64,000 bases of DNA. Source: Flavobacteriales bacterium. GTDB lineage: Bacteria > Bacteroidota > Bacteroidia > UBA10329. Shown piece after piece: positions 26,545 to 35,852 of this stretch (position 1 is its first letter; each line of letters starts with the position of its first letter). A program made the translations under genes and the position numbers. The notes under the pieces are model-generated. The model searched no databases, was not told the origin of the DNA, and saw only the letters and a list, made by a program, of their open reading frames with translations. The DNA is taken from assembly GCA_021741075.1 (NCBI GenBank), contig JAIOYO010000008.1, positions 1-64,000 on the forward strand, read 5' to 3'.

Positions 26545-28004
26545 TAGTTGGTCTGTTTGAGGTTCGTGGTTAGGATTTCCATGTCGTCAAAAGGCGTTTT
26601 TACCCCTTTGATTTCTTGGTATTTCTCGTGTCCTTTTCCAGCCACAAGAATGATGTCGCCAGATTGGGCCAACATGCAGGCAGTTCGGATGGCTTCCGCT
26701 CGGTCAAGAATGGTTACCGCTTTTCTCACTGTTACTGGGTCAAGACCTTTTTTCATGTCTTCGATGATTTGCTGTGGGTCTTCGCTTCTTGGATTGTCTG
26801 AAGTGAGAATCACTTTGTCGCTTCCTTCTGCCGCAATGCGTGCCATTTCTGGCCGTTTGGTCTTGTCGCGATCACCACCGCACCCCACAAGTGTTACCAG
26901 TTTTTCATTCCCCGTTCTAAATTCGCGAATTGTAGAAATTACATTGTCCAATGCGTCTGGCGTATGGGCGTAATCAACAATACCTAGAATGTTGTTCGAG
27001 GTTTTGAAAAATTGGAAACGACCTTCTGGCGAATGAAGATTGCTTACCGTGGTGAGAATCTGAAGCTTTTCCTCTTTCAGCTCCAGCGCGGCTCCGTACA
27101 CGCTTAATATGTTGTAAGCATTGAATGAGCCGATTAACCGGGTAATTACTTCCTGTCCGTCAATGTTCAGAATCAAACCTGTCAGATTGTTCTCAAGGAT
27201 TTTTGCCTTGCGGTCAGCCATCGACTTTAAACCGTAGGTTACAATCTTAGCATTGGTATTCTGCACCATTATTCCACCATGTCTGTCATCCGCATTAATA
27301 AGGGCGAACGCTTTGGATGAAAGCCCATCAAACAACATCTTCTTAGCTAAGATGTAATTGGTGAATGTTTCGTGATAATCGAGGTGGTCGTGTGTAATGT
27401 TTGTGAAAATGGCTCCTGTGAAACTCAATCCAGCCACACGATGCTGATGCAAAGCATGCGAACTCACTTCCATAAAACAGAATTCGCAACCTGCTTCAAC
27501 CATTTCGGCCAATAGCTTATTTAAATTGATTGGGTCTGGTGTGGTGTGGGTAGCGGCAACTACAGTTCCGTTTATTAAATTTCTAACTGTTGAAATAAGG
27601 CCAACCTTGTAGCCCAGTGCTATGAAAAGTTCGTAAAGCAAGGTGGCTGTGGTCGTCTTTCCATTGGTTCCGGTTACCCCAACCAGTTTCATGTCCTGTG
27701 ATGGGTTGTCGAAAAAATTGGATGCAATAATGCCAGCAGCATAGTGGCTATTCTTCACTTGAACGTAGTTCACATCTTTCTCAAGATTTTCTGGAAGAGT
27801 TTCGCATACAATTGCCAGTGCGCCCTGCTTAATGGCCAGTGCTATGTAATTGTGTCCGTCTGCCTGAGTTCCCTTTAGAGCAATGAAAAGCGAGAATTTT
27901 TTCGCTTGACGAGAATCAGTGCAGATGTTCTCAATAGCGACATTGGTAGATCCAATTACTTCTTCCAGACCAGCTTTGTATAATATGTCCTTCAGTAATT
28001 TCAT
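26544..28004 (-). CDS. murE: UDP-MurNAc-L-Ala-D-Glu--diamino acid ligase MurE
   Basis: The 486-residue Mur ligase has the P-loop [14 protein letters not shown] near residue 110, [22 protein letters not shown] and the C-terminal [12 protein letters not shown] motif. DNPR at this place is the signature associated with meso-diaminopimelate specificity, so the third peptide residue is predicted to be meso-DAP. It overlaps ftsI by 4 bp. Confidence 0.96.
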   Translation of the reverse strand: MKLLKDILYKAGLEEVIGSTNVAIENICTDSRQAKKFSLFIALKGTQADGHNYIALAIKQGALAIVCETLPENLEKDVNYVQVKNSHYAAGIIASNFFDNPSQDMKLVGVTGTNGKTTTATLLYELFIALGYKVGLISTVRNLINGTVVAATHTTPDPINLNKLLAEMVEAGCEFCFMEVSSHALHQHRVAGLSFTGAIFTNITHDHLDYHETFTNYILAKKMLFDGLSSKAFALINADDRHGGIMVQNTNAKIVTYGLKSMADRKAKILENNLTGLILNIDGQEVITRLIGSFNAYNILSVYGAALELKEEKLQILTTVSNLHSPEGRFQFFKTSNNILGIVDYAHTPDALDNVISTIREFRTGNEKLVTLVGCGGDRDKTKRPEMARIAAEGSDKVILTSDNPRSEDPQQIIEDMKKGLDPVTVRKAVTILDRAEAIRTACMLAQSGDIILVAGKGHEKYQEIKGVKTPFDDMEILTTNLKQTN

Positions 28005-30100
28005 GATAAGCGAAGTATTATTTCGTTACCACGCATGGTGCGTGTGCCCGGGCGGATTGACTGCTGGCGAACAACCCCAGAACCTACCATACTTACTTTT
28101 AGTCCTGAGTTTTCCAATAGGAAGAGCGCGTCCATTGCTCCCATTCCTATTACTCTAGGAACGAGGTTGTCAATTACTGGACGTTCAATAATGTCAACCG
28201 AATTGGAGTCTACCGAAGCCAGTGCCCATTTTGCGTCAGGAGCTTTGATATCTGTTTTTATATCGAGTATCTCAAACGCTTTAACGAGGTCTTCTTTCTC
28301 GGTTACTTTCGAGAATGGGATGATGGAGTTTGCCAGCAGTGGATCTGTTCCAACTTCTTCCAACATCTTCACCTGTGTGGAATAAACTTTATCTGAAATT
28401 TCTTTGAAAATCGGTCCAGCAACTACGTTTCCATAATATGCAGAGCTAGTCGGTGAATCAATCACTACAATGCACGTATAGCGCGGTTTGTCGGCTGGGA
28501 AATAGCCAACGAACGATGCCTGATAGGTTTTGTCTCGTTGATAGCTGCCACCTTTCGAGATTAAGGCTGTACCCGTCTTTCCAGCAATTTTGTAGTTAGC
28601 GTGTTTAAGGTTGCTGGCGGTTCCATGTTCAACCACGCCTTCCATTACTGTTTTAAGTTTGTCGATTGTTTTCTGTGAACAAATACGTTCCTTGAGAACC
28701 ACTGTCGGAAACTCTTTAACCGTTGTTCCGTGCTTGGTAATGGTGCTTACAAATTTTGGTCGAACCATTTTTCCATCGTTTGCAATGGCATTATAGAATG
28801 CGAGAATTTGCAATGGTGTTTGGAGAACACCGTAGCCTATACTCATCCACGGAAGCGAAATCCCTGACCAACTTTCGTCCTTTGGCGATGGAATCGAAGG
28901 CTCACCTTCTCCCGGAATTTCCAATCCTAAGGGGGCATTTAATCCCATTGCCACCAAGCGGTCAATTAGCTTCTCAGGGTTCTTTTGGTAGCATTGGTTT
29001 ATCAGTTTTGATATTCCAACATTGGAAGAGATTTCGAAAACTTTGGCAACGGTAATTTTGTCGTAAACCCCTGTTTTCGAATCTTTCATGAAGTCATTGT
29101 GGAATTTCTTGATACCACCTTCAATGTCTACGGTATCGGTTATGTCCACAAATCCATCTTCTAAAAGACATAAAAGACTTGCCAATTTGAATGTTGATCC
29201 CGGTTCTGTAGATGAGCCAATGGCGTAGTTATAGGTTTCTGCATACGTCCCATCGCCTTGAGAAGTAAGATTTGCAATGGCCTTGATGTTGCCTGTTTGC
29301 ACTTCCATCAAAATAGCACAGCCGTGATGCGCACCGTGCTTTTGCAATTGGGTAAGCAAAGCGTTTTGCGCCACATCTTGAATATTAATGTCTATGGTGG
29401 TAACGAGGTCGGAACCATCTTCTGGCTCAATTTCGTTCTCATCGCTTAAAGGTTTCCAGTTGCCACCGGCAATTTTTCTCATCAATCGTTTTCCACCAAC
29501 ACCTGCCAATTCAGTAGAGTAAGCGCCTTCTAATCCAACGCTAAATCCGGGCTGATCATAGCCGATTGTTCTGGCTGCTAGTTGTTTAAACGGTTTCGAA
29601 CGCTTGTTGTGCTGATTGTAGATGAGTCCTCCGCTGTATTTTCCAAGATTGAAGATTTCGAATTCGCGAAGCGCCTTCAACTCTTTGTGTCCAACTTTCC
29701 TTTTAATAAGGTAATACTGACTCTTGTTGAGTCTAGCTTTGGTTAGTTCACGTTTATAAGCTTCAGCCGATTTATCGCCAAAGAGTGCGGCAAGCTGTCG
29801 CGATAATTTCCCAATGTGTTCGTTAAAATAGTCATCCTTCAATGTCGGAACGGCTGCGTCCCAACGGATTTCATATATCGGTTCGGAAGTGGCCAAAAGA
29901 CTACCGTCATTGGCGAAGATATTTCCGCGCGCTGCTTCTATTTCTCGAAAAGCGGTTGTCTGAGTTTCAGCTTTTTCTTTCCACTTTTCGCCTTCAACAA
30001 ATTGAATATGAGCCACGCGCGCAACAATTGCAACCGCGAATAAACACATCAGTCCATAAGAGACATAGACACGGGTTTTTATTTCCTTTTCGTGGCTCAA
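28001..30100 (-). CDS. ftsI: Septal transpeptidase FtsI (class B PBP) with a C-terminal PASTA domain
   Basis: The 699-residue protein has one N-terminal membrane helix, a dimerisation domain, and a transpeptidase domain with the active-site serine in EPGSTFKLA near residue 302, SSN near residue 358 and KTGTA near residue 513. The last 60 residues (LVPRVIGMGAMDALFLLENSGLKV) form a single PASTA domain. It cross-links septal peptidoglycan together with FtsW. It overlaps ftsL and murE by 4 bp each. The PASTA domain is normal for Bacteroidota and absent from the E. coli protein. Confidence 0.95.
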   Translation of the reverse strand: MSHEKEIKTRVYVSYGLMCLFAVAIVARVAHIQFVEGEKWKEKAETQTTAFREIEAARGNIFANDGSLLATSEPIYEIRWDAAVPTLKDDYFNEHIGKLSRQLAALFGDKSAEAYKRELTKARLNKSQYYLIKRKVGHKELKALREFEIFNLGKYSGGLIYNQHNKRSKPFKQLAARTIGYDQPGFSVGLEGAYSTELAGVGGKRLMRKIAGGNWKPLSDENEIEPEDGSDLVTTIDINIQDVAQNALLTQLQKHGAHHGCAILMEVQTGNIKAIANLTSQGDGTYAETYNYAIGSSTEPGSTFKLASLLCLLEDGFVDITDTVDIEGGIKKFHNDFMKDSKTGVYDKITVAKVFEISSNVGISKLINQCYQKNPEKLIDRLVAMGLNAPLGLEIPGEGEPSIPSPKDESWSGISLPWMSIGYGVLQTPLQILAFYNAIANDGKMVRPKFVSTITKHGTTVKEFPTVVLKERICSQKTIDKLKTVMEGVVEHGTASNLKHANYKIAGKTGTALISKGGSYQRDKTYQASFVGYFPADKPRYTCIVVIDSPTSSAYYGNVVAGPIFKEISDKVYSTQVKMLEEVGTDPLLANSIIPFSKVTEKEDLVKAFEILDIKTDIKAPDAKWALASVDSNSVDIIERPVIDNLVPRVIGMGAMDALFLLENSGLKVSMVGSGVVRQQSIRPGTRTMRGNEIILRLS

Positions 30101-30465
30101 TTCTCAGGGTGTTCTTTTGATTTGACCACGATTTTCTTTGGCGGCACCACACTTTCGTAAATTCCCATTGGAGCCACAGCTTTTGCTACTTCGCTTTGCT
30201 TGCTCACAAACATCAATTCTGACCGTGTAGAGATGAATTCTGATTTCAATTCCTTGATCTCGCGGTTCATTTTTTCCATTCCGATAATGGTTCCTTCACC
30301 AAAGTGGCTGTTGGCGATGTAGAAGATGCCAATGCCAAACATGAAAAGTAGAAATGGAATATTGTTCAGCATGTTATCTCGCGTGAGGAAACTTCCGTCA
30401 AGCACGCCAAGAACGCGCTTCGCTACGCCTCTTTCTTCTGTGGTATTTTCCGCTTCCTGACTCAT
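30097..30465 (-). CDS. ftsL: FtsL-like division protein
   Basis: The 122-residue protein has a cytoplasmic arm of about 35 residues, one membrane helix (about 38-54) and a periplasmic coiled-coil-like segment (MEKMNREIKELKSEFISTRSEL). That topology and its place between rsmH and ftsI identify it as the Bacteroidota FtsL-type protein; sequence similarity to E. coli FtsL is not expected. It overlaps rsmH by one base and ftsI by 4 bp. Confidence 0.85.
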   Translation of the reverse strand: MSQEAENTTEERGVAKRVLGVLDGSFLTRDNMLNNIPFLLFMFGIGIFYIANSHFGEGTIIGMEKMNREIKELKSEFISTRSELMFVSKQSEVAKAVAPMGIYESVVPPKKIVVKSKEHPEN

Positions 30466-31361
30466 TACTTTCTTTCTGCAACTCTCAGTTTTGCGCTTCT
30501 GGCGCGAGGATTCCTTTCTATTTCTTCATCCGTTGGGATGATTGGTTTCCTTGAAATGGCAGTGAATGGAACAAGAGGTTTTCCGAAGAAATCCTTCTCC
30601 ATTTTCCCATCGATATTTCCGCTTTTCACAAGATTTTTTACCAGTCTGTCTTCTAATGAATGGTAGGAAATGACCACTAAGCGTCCACCTTCTGAAAGGA
30701 GGTTCGGCATTTGAGCGAGCATTTCCTCTAATGCATTCATCTCATCATTCACTTCTATTCTTATTGCTTGAAAAACTCGCGACATGAAGCTGTTTTCCTT
30801 ACCTCGCTGCGCGATGGGAAGTATTACCACTTTGAATTGTTCGATGGTTTCAATCGGTTCAATTCCGCGGGCAGCTACAATTGTTTTTGAGAGTTTCCAT
30901 GCTTCGTTCAGATCGGCATTTTCTCGAAAAATTCGGGAGAGGTTTTCTACAGAATATTCGTTGATAATCGTTCTTGCAGTAAGTTCAATTCCATCAGACA
31001 TTCGCATGTCCAACGGGCCATCTGCGCGTGTGCTAAAGCCTCTGCTTGGCTCATCAATTTGAAAAGAGGATATGCCTAGATCTGCCAGCACGCCATCAAC
31101 TGGAATGGCTTTGAAATACCGCAAAAAGTTGCGCACATACCTGAAGTTGTGTGGTATAAATGTGAAGCGTTCGTCCTGTAACAGGTTCATTTGTGCGTCT
31201 TGGTCTTGATCGAAAGCGTACAGATGTCCGCTTTTTAAATGCTTTAAAATTTCGCGCGAATGACCTCCTCCTCCGAAGGTCAAGTCCACGTAAATTCCAG
31301 CAGGATCAATCCTTAAGCCGTCAATGCACTCCTGTAACAGAACCGGATTATGGTAGGTCAT
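30465..31361 (-). CDS. rsmH: 16S rRNA (cytosine-1402-N4)-methyltransferase RsmH
   Basis: Started at the ATG at 31361 the protein begins MTYHNPVLLQE, as RsmH does elsewhere, and has 298 residues. ATG codons at 31370 and 31373 would add only three or four residues. The SAM-binding motif YVDLTFGGGGHSREIL is near residue 25, and ADLGISSFQID and ISYHSLEDRLVK are conserved. It methylates N4 of C1402 in 16S rRNA. Its start overlaps mraZ by 14 bp. Confidence 0.95.
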   Translation of the reverse strand: MTYHNPVLLQECIDGLRIDPAGIYVDLTFGGGGHSREILKHLKSGHLYAFDQDQDAQMNLLQDERFTFIPHNFRYVRNFLRYFKAIPVDGVLADLGISSFQIDEPSRGFSTRADGPLDMRMSDGIELTARTIINEYSVENLSRIFRENADLNEAWKLSKTIVAARGIEPIETIEQFKVVILPIAQRGKENSFMSRVFQAIRIEVNDEMNALEEMLAQMPNLLSEGGRLVVISYHSLEDRLVKNLVKSGNIDGKMEKDFFGKPLVPFTAISRKPIIPTDEEIERNPRARSAKLRVAERK

Positions 31362-31821
31362 CAGCCCCATCATTTAGGCTGCCCATGACTTCTTCAGCCA
31401 GTGTGGCAATGTCTGTTTCAGGATTGCTCAACTTCTCCTCGTAAGCGTCCTTGTCCCATATTTCCACATAGGTACCAGCACTTGCGAGAACGATGCTGTT
31501 GGTGATTGAACTGAATCCTACAAGGTCTTTCGGAATCAGCAATCGGCCCGTTGCATCAAGCTCAACGATCCTCACCCCAGCAGTAAACAACCGGATGAAC
31601 TCAACATTCTTGCGCACAAACCTATTCAGTCTGTTCACCTTACTCATCTTGTCATCCCACTCGCTCATTGGGTACAATTCAATGCACTTCTCAAACATGC
31701 CGCGCTTCAAAACGAAGCCGCTTTCGAGCTGAGACATCAATTGTTTCTTCAATGCTGTAGGCAGCATGAGTCGACCCTTGGTGTCCACTTTGCATTCATA
31801 TGTCCCGATAATGTTGGTCAC
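31348..31821 (-). CDS. mraZ: Transcriptional regulator MraZ
   Basis: MraZ is a SpoVT/AbrB-fold DNA-binding protein with two repeats: IGTYECKVDTKGRLMLP at the N-terminus and a second, VELDATGRLLIP, near residue 90. I choose the GTG at 31821, which gives 157 residues beginning TNIIGTYE as in relatives. A GTG at 31863 would put the start inside the GTGG repeats that look like the MraZ operator. It is the first gene of the dcw cluster and probably represses it. Confidence 0.9.
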   Translation of the reverse strand: MTNIIGTYECKVDTKGRLMLPTALKKQLMSQLESGFVLKRGMFEKCIELYPMSEWDDKMSKVNRLNRFVRKNVEFIRLFTAGVRIVELDATGRLLIPKDLVGFSSITNSIVLASAGTYVEIWDKDAYEEKLSNPETDIATLAEEVMGSLNDGADDLP

Positions 31822-31859
31822 TACACTGGAATTTATCAGGTAAAGTAAGGGAATATCTC

Positions 31860-31883
31860 CCACTCTCTACCACAGTTTACCAC
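31860..31883 (-). promoter_or_regulatory. MraZ-type operator: three GTGG repeats at exact 10-bp steps
   Basis: On the minus strand GTGG occurs three times, with copies at 31880-31883, 31870-31873 and 31860-31863, in the form TGTGGTAAAC, TGTGGTAGAG, AGTGGGAGAT. MraZ proteins are known to bind tandem TGGG-like repeats with 10-bp spacing ahead of their own gene. The repeats lie between the predicted -7 element (31906-31913) and the GTG start at 31821. Confidence 0.75.
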
Positions 31884-31905
31884 AACTGTTGAAAACTTTA
31901 TAGCT

Positions 31906-31913
31906 CAAAATTA
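31906..31913 (-). promoter_or_regulatory. -7 element for the mraZ/dcw operon
   Basis: The minus strand reads TAATTTTG, an exact TAnnTTTG match, 85 bp ahead of the chosen mraZ start. No perfect TTG is present at the expected distance. The predicted transcript would begin about 15-20 bp before the first GTGG repeat. Confidence 0.45.
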
Positions 31914-31966
31914 CTGAAAGGTTACGACTCAGTGCTGTTTAAATACAAATGAGCGAAAATTGACTG

Positions 31967-31980
31967 GTGGTAGAAAGTGG
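31967..31980 (+). promoter_or_regulatory. Second, oppositely oriented pair of MraZ-type GTGG repeats
   Basis: GTGG at 31967-31970 and 31977-31980 on the plus strand are again exactly 10 bp apart (GTGGTAGAAA, GTGGTACGTA). They point towards the divergent hydrolase gene and lie about 50 bp upstream of its -33 element. Binding by MraZ is inferred from similarity to the triple repeat at 31860-31883. Confidence 0.45.
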
Positions 31981-32026
31981 TACGTATGTTAATAAACATG
32001 TCATTTTTGTATTGATTTATTCGAGA

Positions 32027-32055
32027 TTGCGCCCCCTCATTTTTGGTTAATTTTG
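32027..32055 (+). promoter_or_regulatory. Promoter of the alpha/beta hydrolase gene
   Basis: TTG at 32027-32029, 18 bp, then TAATTTTG at 32048-32055: a full match to the Bacteroidota consensus. Transcription would begin near 32062, which rules out a TTG at 32043 as the start codon and supports the GTG at 32073. Confidence 0.65.
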
Positions 32056-32072
32056 CCGAAAGCATCAAACAA

Positions 32073-32831
32073 GTGGTAAAAGAGGAATCAGGACACAGAT
32101 ACATTGAGCAAGGCGAAGGTCCTGTGTTGTTGGTACTCCATGGCCTTTTTGGAGCTCTCAGTAATTTTCAGGATGTGCTGGAAGAATTCTCTAAGGATTA
32201 CAAAGTGGTAATTCCAATCATGCCGATATACGAGCTGCCACTTTTGAAGACCAATGTGAAGGAATTGGCTGCATACGTACACGAGTTTGTGGTATTCAAA
32301 AACTTCAGCAACCTGACCTTGCTTGGTAATTCGCTCGGTGGTCACGTTTCTCTAGTGTATTCTGTCGCTCATCCCGAAAAAGTGAAAGCTTTGGTTTTGA
32401 CTGGAAGTTCTGGTTTGTACGAAAATGCATTTGGTGGTTCGTTTCCACGTAGGGAGGATCGAGAATACATTAAGAAGAAGGTGGAAGACACGTTCTATGA
32501 CCCAGCCAATGCGACCGATACCCTTATAGAAGAAGTATTTGAGATTATCAATGATCGGAATAAGTTGATTCGCGTTCTGGCCATTGCCAAGTCAGCCATA
32601 CGCCATAATATGAAGGATGATCTTCCTAGTATTACAATTCCCACTTGTTTAATTTGGGGAAAGAATGACGGGGTTACTCCACCAGAAGTCGCGGAAGAGT
32701 TTCACGAACTACTTCCCAATTCTCAATTGCATTGGATTGATAAATGTGGTCATGCACCTATGATGGAGCACCCAAAGCAGTTCAATGCGCTCCTATCACC
32801 TTGGCTGAAAAAACACGTTCTTATTGATTAA
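32073..32831 (+). CDS. Alpha/beta-hydrolase fold protein
   Basis: Started at GTG 32073 the protein has 252 residues. The oxyanion region LHGLFGALSNF, the nucleophile elbow GNSLGG (Ser near residue 98), the Asp in WGKNDGVTP and the catalytic His in CGHAPMMEHP form a complete triad. The substrate is unknown; relatives hydrolyse esters or C-C bonds. The engB start follows its stop by 4 bp, so they are one operon. The gene is divergent from the dcw cluster. Confidence 0.87.
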   Translation: MVKEESGHRYIEQGEGPVLLVLHGLFGALSNFQDVLEEFSKDYKVVIPIMPIYELPLLKTNVKELAAYVHEFVVFKNFSNLTLLGNSLGGHVSLVYSVAHPEKVKALVLTGSSGLYENAFGGSFPRREDREYIKKKVEDTFYDPANATDTLIEEVFEIINDRNKLIRVLAIAKSAIRHNMKDDLPSITIPTCLIWGKNDGVTPPEVAEEFHELLPNSQLHWIDKCGHAPMMEHPKQFNALLSPWLKKHVLID

Positions 32832-32835
32832 TCTG

Positions 32836-33450
32836 ATGGTGGTAAAAGATGTCGAGTTTGTGATGAGCAACTCGGACGTTCGCAAGTGTCCAAAGCCAGA
32901 TCGACCTGAATTTGCTTTCATCGGACGGTCTAATGTCGGCAAGTCTTCCCTGATTAATATGTTGATGGGAAGAAAGAATTTGGCAAAAACCAGTTCTACT
33001 CCAGGAAAGACGCAATTGATAAATCATTACATGGTTAATGAATCATGGTATTTGGTGGATTTGCCAGGTTATGGTTATGCAAAGGTTCCACCTTCTCACA
33101 AGAAAAAGTTTGAGAAGATGATTAACGATTACATTCTCCAAAGAGAAAACTTGGTGACTGTATTCGTTCTAGTTGATATCAGGCATTCTCCACAGCAGAT
33201 TGATTTGGAGTTTATGGAATGGTTGGGTATGTCTGAAATCCCATTCACTATGGTATTTACCAAGCTTGACAAGCTTAAACGTGGAGAAATAGAGCCAATG
33301 CTCAAGATGTACCGTACGAAAATGCTTGAAACATGGGATGAGTTACCACTTCAGGTGTTGACCTCAGCTGAAAAGAGTGATGGAAAGGAAGCGTTGCTTG
33401 AATACATTGGGACTCTCAATTCGGATTTCAAGTCGAAGTTTACTGCATAA
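32836..33450 (+). CDS. engB: Ribosome-biogenesis GTP-binding protein EngB/YsxC
   Basis: The ATG at 32836, 4 bp after the hydrolase stop, gives 204 residues. G1 (GRSNVGKSSL) is near residue 32, G3 (DLPGYG) near 76 and G4 (TKLD) near 142. EngB assists assembly of the large ribosomal subunit. It is followed by a strong bidirectional terminator at 33450-33478. Confidence 0.95.
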   Translation: MVVKDVEFVMSNSDVRKCPKPDRPEFAFIGRSNVGKSSLINMLMGRKNLAKTSSTPGKTQLINHYMVNESWYLVDLPGYGYAKVPPSHKKKFEKMINDYILQRENLVTVFVLVDIRHSPQQIDLEFMEWLGMSEIPFTMVFTKLDKLKRGEIEPMLKMYRTKMLETWDELPLQVLTSAEKSDGKEALLEYIGTLNSDFKSKFTA

Positions 33451-33478
33451 AAAAAGCATCCAGATGGATGCTTTTTTT
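33450..33478. terminator. Bidirectional intrinsic terminator
   Basis: The stem GCATCC (33456-33461) pairs with GGATGC (33466-33471) round an AGAT loop, flanked by seven A's on the left and seven T's on the right. It lies between the convergent engB and surface-protein genes and serves both. Confidence 0.88.
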
Positions 33479-33497
33479 ATGCTTTAGAATTATCAGA

Positions 33498-35408
33498 TTA
33501 TCTGATTAACTGTAACCACCCTGTTTCCTTGTAGCTAAAATTGTCTAATTCGTTATTAATGGCGTTTCCAGAAAGCATTTCTGCTTTTGAAATCACATAG
33601 AAGTAGGTTCCAGCGGAAGCTGGCGTTCCTGCCGATGTCGTACCGTCCCATGAAATAAGTGGTGAAGAATTTTCAAAAACCACGTTGCCCCAACGGTTAT
33701 AAATCTCCAATTTGTATGGTCCTACAGCACTTGTTCTTACGTCAAACACATCATTCCATCCATCGTTGTTTGGTGTGAATACATTTGGTACGATTAATCC
33801 TTCCACTACGTTGACGTCAATCGTTAATGTATCAAGACATTCTAAGCCACTTCGGGTCACTAGTTGAATTGTGTACGTGCCAGTTTCGTAATAAGAATGA
33901 TAGGGTTCTGTTAAGATACTTGTAGTGCCATCGCCAAAATCCCAATACCACTCACTTGTATTAATGCTAGCATCGACCATTCCAAGAATGTCGTGTACGA
34001 AGATTCCTCCAGGAAGTGTAGAGTCTGTAGAAATACTGAAATCAGCTACAGGGAGTGGCCAAACTTCAACGCTAAAGTTTTCTGTTAATGACACGCAACC
34101 CCCGTTACTTGGATTAAGGTTGTTTGGTACTGTCTCAATCACTTGGATGTTTCCGAAAACAGCTGCTAGGCTATCGTTGTCCCAAACTACTGTTACAGAA
34201 TAGTCTGTTTGATCAGTAACAGTTCCTCCAGTAACCACGAAGTCGTAATCAGAACCATTTTCAGGAACAGTATAAACGGATTCGATGCTAGCGCAAAGTG
34301 CTGAATCACCAGTTACCACTGGTTCTAAAGGCACGTTAAATGACATGATGTAAGCATCGTCCTGATATGCTTGGAAATCATCCCATGCGTATCGAACAAC
34401 TTGTTTCCAAAATGCACTTGTCACTGCCGAAGCCGTGTTGCCCATGTTTTCCCAAATATTGTTTGCTGTGCTCCAATTTGCCATTCCGTTGTAGTTTTCG
34501 TCTCCTTCCCATGGATTTGAGTACAAAGCAACTTCTGCATTCGCATTAGCCCCGCCAGTTTGGTTGATACGGTGATACCACCAAGGATTTACAAAACAAA
34601 TGTCGCTACCAACATTGTCAACAGGTAAGCTGTTAATTGTTGGAACGCGGTTTACGAATCGAACGTGATACCAGTCTGGCGCGTTTGTTTCTGGTTTAAT
34701 CTGAACAGGTCTGTAACGTTCAAACTGATTGGGAGAAATGGCTAGGCTAGAACCAGTTGGGAATAGGTAAGGCACGCTTTGAGCGGTTGCTCGTGCCAGG
34801 TTTCCATCTTGCAAACTAGAAACATATCCACAGGTATCACAAGGGGTATGACGTTGAATGGCGCCAGTTGAAGTGTTGTATACCCAAAGCGTATCAAAAT
34901 CAGTCGCCCACTCAGCTTTGTTCAATTTCAAAGTTCCAGTAGCATCAATTTCTGAATTAACATTGTCCTGAATTCTTCGGATATCGCCAATCAAATCGAC
35001 ATCATGGAATCGTGTAACAGAAGTTCCTTGAATTGAATCGGTTGTCATGAAACGAACCTTGCCTTGACCTGCACGATATATCCCGTTGTTCTCCCAATCG
35101 CCATAAATCTCAAAAAGACCATTGTTTCCAGGTAACTGAAGCGGAAAAGAACCATCACCACCACAAGTGGCGTTGTTTATGAAGTCGCCATGTATGATGA
35201 ATTTGCCAAGGTTTACCATCAAGCTGTCGTTGTTGGTAACCCCACCGTCAACCCAAACAATTGCAGAGTCGTTTAATCCGCCATTAATGAAAAACATGGC
35301 GCCATTGTTCGAAATAAGTGGGTCAACTTGTCCTGCTGCAGGTCCAATCAGACCAATAGAAAAAGCCAAAAACAGAGAAAGTCCTTTGATAGGGGAAGGA
35401 ATGTTCAT
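33498..35408 (-). CDS. Secreted surface protein with a PKD domain and CHU_C (T9SS type B-like) C-terminal domain
   Basis: The 636-residue protein has a signal peptide (about residues 1-26, ending near GPAAGQ), a long beta-rich middle, a PKD domain near residues 460-530 (WYWDFGDGTTSI...YHSYYETGTYTIQLV) and a C-terminal gliding-motility-associated domain (VFTPNNDGWNDVFDV, EIYNRWGNVVFE, AGTYFYVI). This C-terminal class directs export through the type IX system. The protein is probably placed on the cell surface or released. Ligand and role are unknown. It is a single gene with its own terminator. Confidence 0.88.
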   Translation of the reverse strand: MNIPSPIKGLSLFLAFSIGLIGPAAGQVDPLISNNGAMFFINGGLNDSAIVWVDGGVTNNDSLMVNLGKFIIHGDFINNATCGGDGSFPLQLPGNNGLFEIYGDWENNGIYRAGQGKVRFMTTDSIQGTSVTRFHDVDLIGDIRRIQDNVNSEIDATGTLKLNKAEWATDFDTLWVYNTSTGAIQRHTPCDTCGYVSSLQDGNLARATAQSVPYLFPTGSSLAISPNQFERYRPVQIKPETNAPDWYHVRFVNRVPTINSLPVDNVGSDICFVNPWWYHRINQTGGANANAEVALYSNPWEGDENYNGMANWSTANNIWENMGNTASAVTSAFWKQVVRYAWDDFQAYQDDAYIMSFNVPLEPVVTGDSALCASIESVYTVPENGSDYDFVVTGGTVTDQTDYSVTVVWDNDSLAAVFGNIQVIETVPNNLNPSNGGCVSLTENFSVEVWPLPVADFSISTDSTLPGGIFVHDILGMVDASINTSEWYWDFGDGTTSILTEPYHSYYETGTYTIQLVTRSGLECLDTLTIDVNVVEGLIVPNVFTPNNDGWNDVFDVRTSAVGPYKLEIYNRWGNVVFENSSPLISWDGTTSAGTPASAGTYFYVISKAEMLSGNAINNELDNFSYKETGWLQLIR

Positions 35409-35524
35409 TAGAGTGATAGAATTAAATCAATTCGATTTTCTATAAGTACACAAATATATAGGTGCAAGACCAATTGTTCAAATAATTTTGAACGGAGTTC
35501 AATTCGTGAAATTAACGAATCAAA

Positions 35525-35851
35525 TCAAGAGAACATCTCTTTGGCAAAATGCTGTCCAAATTCGCGCATGTCGGCAGCCATTTTGTCTTCATTTGTGGCT
35601 CGTTGTAATGTATCTGCCATTGATATAATTGTTTGATGAAAGAATCGTTTCATTTCATCAACGCGCATTTCTTTTGTCCAAAGATCCATTCGCAAGGTTT
35701 CTTCACTTTCGGTGTCATAAACAGAAATCATGATGGCTTTGCTGTCAAGATTCTTGTCCATTCCTGCATCTGTGGCAAGCCAGTTAATCTTTTCTGGAAT
35801 TTGGTTTTCGTCAAGCGTGACGTTGAATATTATTTGTGAAGTTTCGCTCAT
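35525..35851 (-). CDS. gldC: Gliding motility protein GldC
   Basis: The ATG at 35851 gives 108 residues. The family motifs are WLATDAG, KAIMISVYD, RMDLWTKEMRVDEMKRFFHQT and the MADTLQRAT stretch. GldC is a soluble accessory protein that raises gliding efficiency in Flavobacterium. It begins 1 bp after the gldB stop, the known gldB-gldC order. An earlier in-frame start at 35884 would overlap gldB and is not needed. Confidence 0.9.
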   Translation of the reverse strand: MSETSQIIFNVTLDENQIPEKINWLATDAGMDKNLDSKAIMISVYDTESEETLRMDLWTKEMRVDEMKRFFHQTIISMADTLQRATNEDKMAADMREFGQHFAKEMFS

Positions 35852-35852
35852 C

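Noticed and set aside
31822..31863. GTG at 31863 as the mraZ start
   Set aside because: It lies in the third GTGG operator repeat, and the extra 14 residues are not found in the usual N-terminus.
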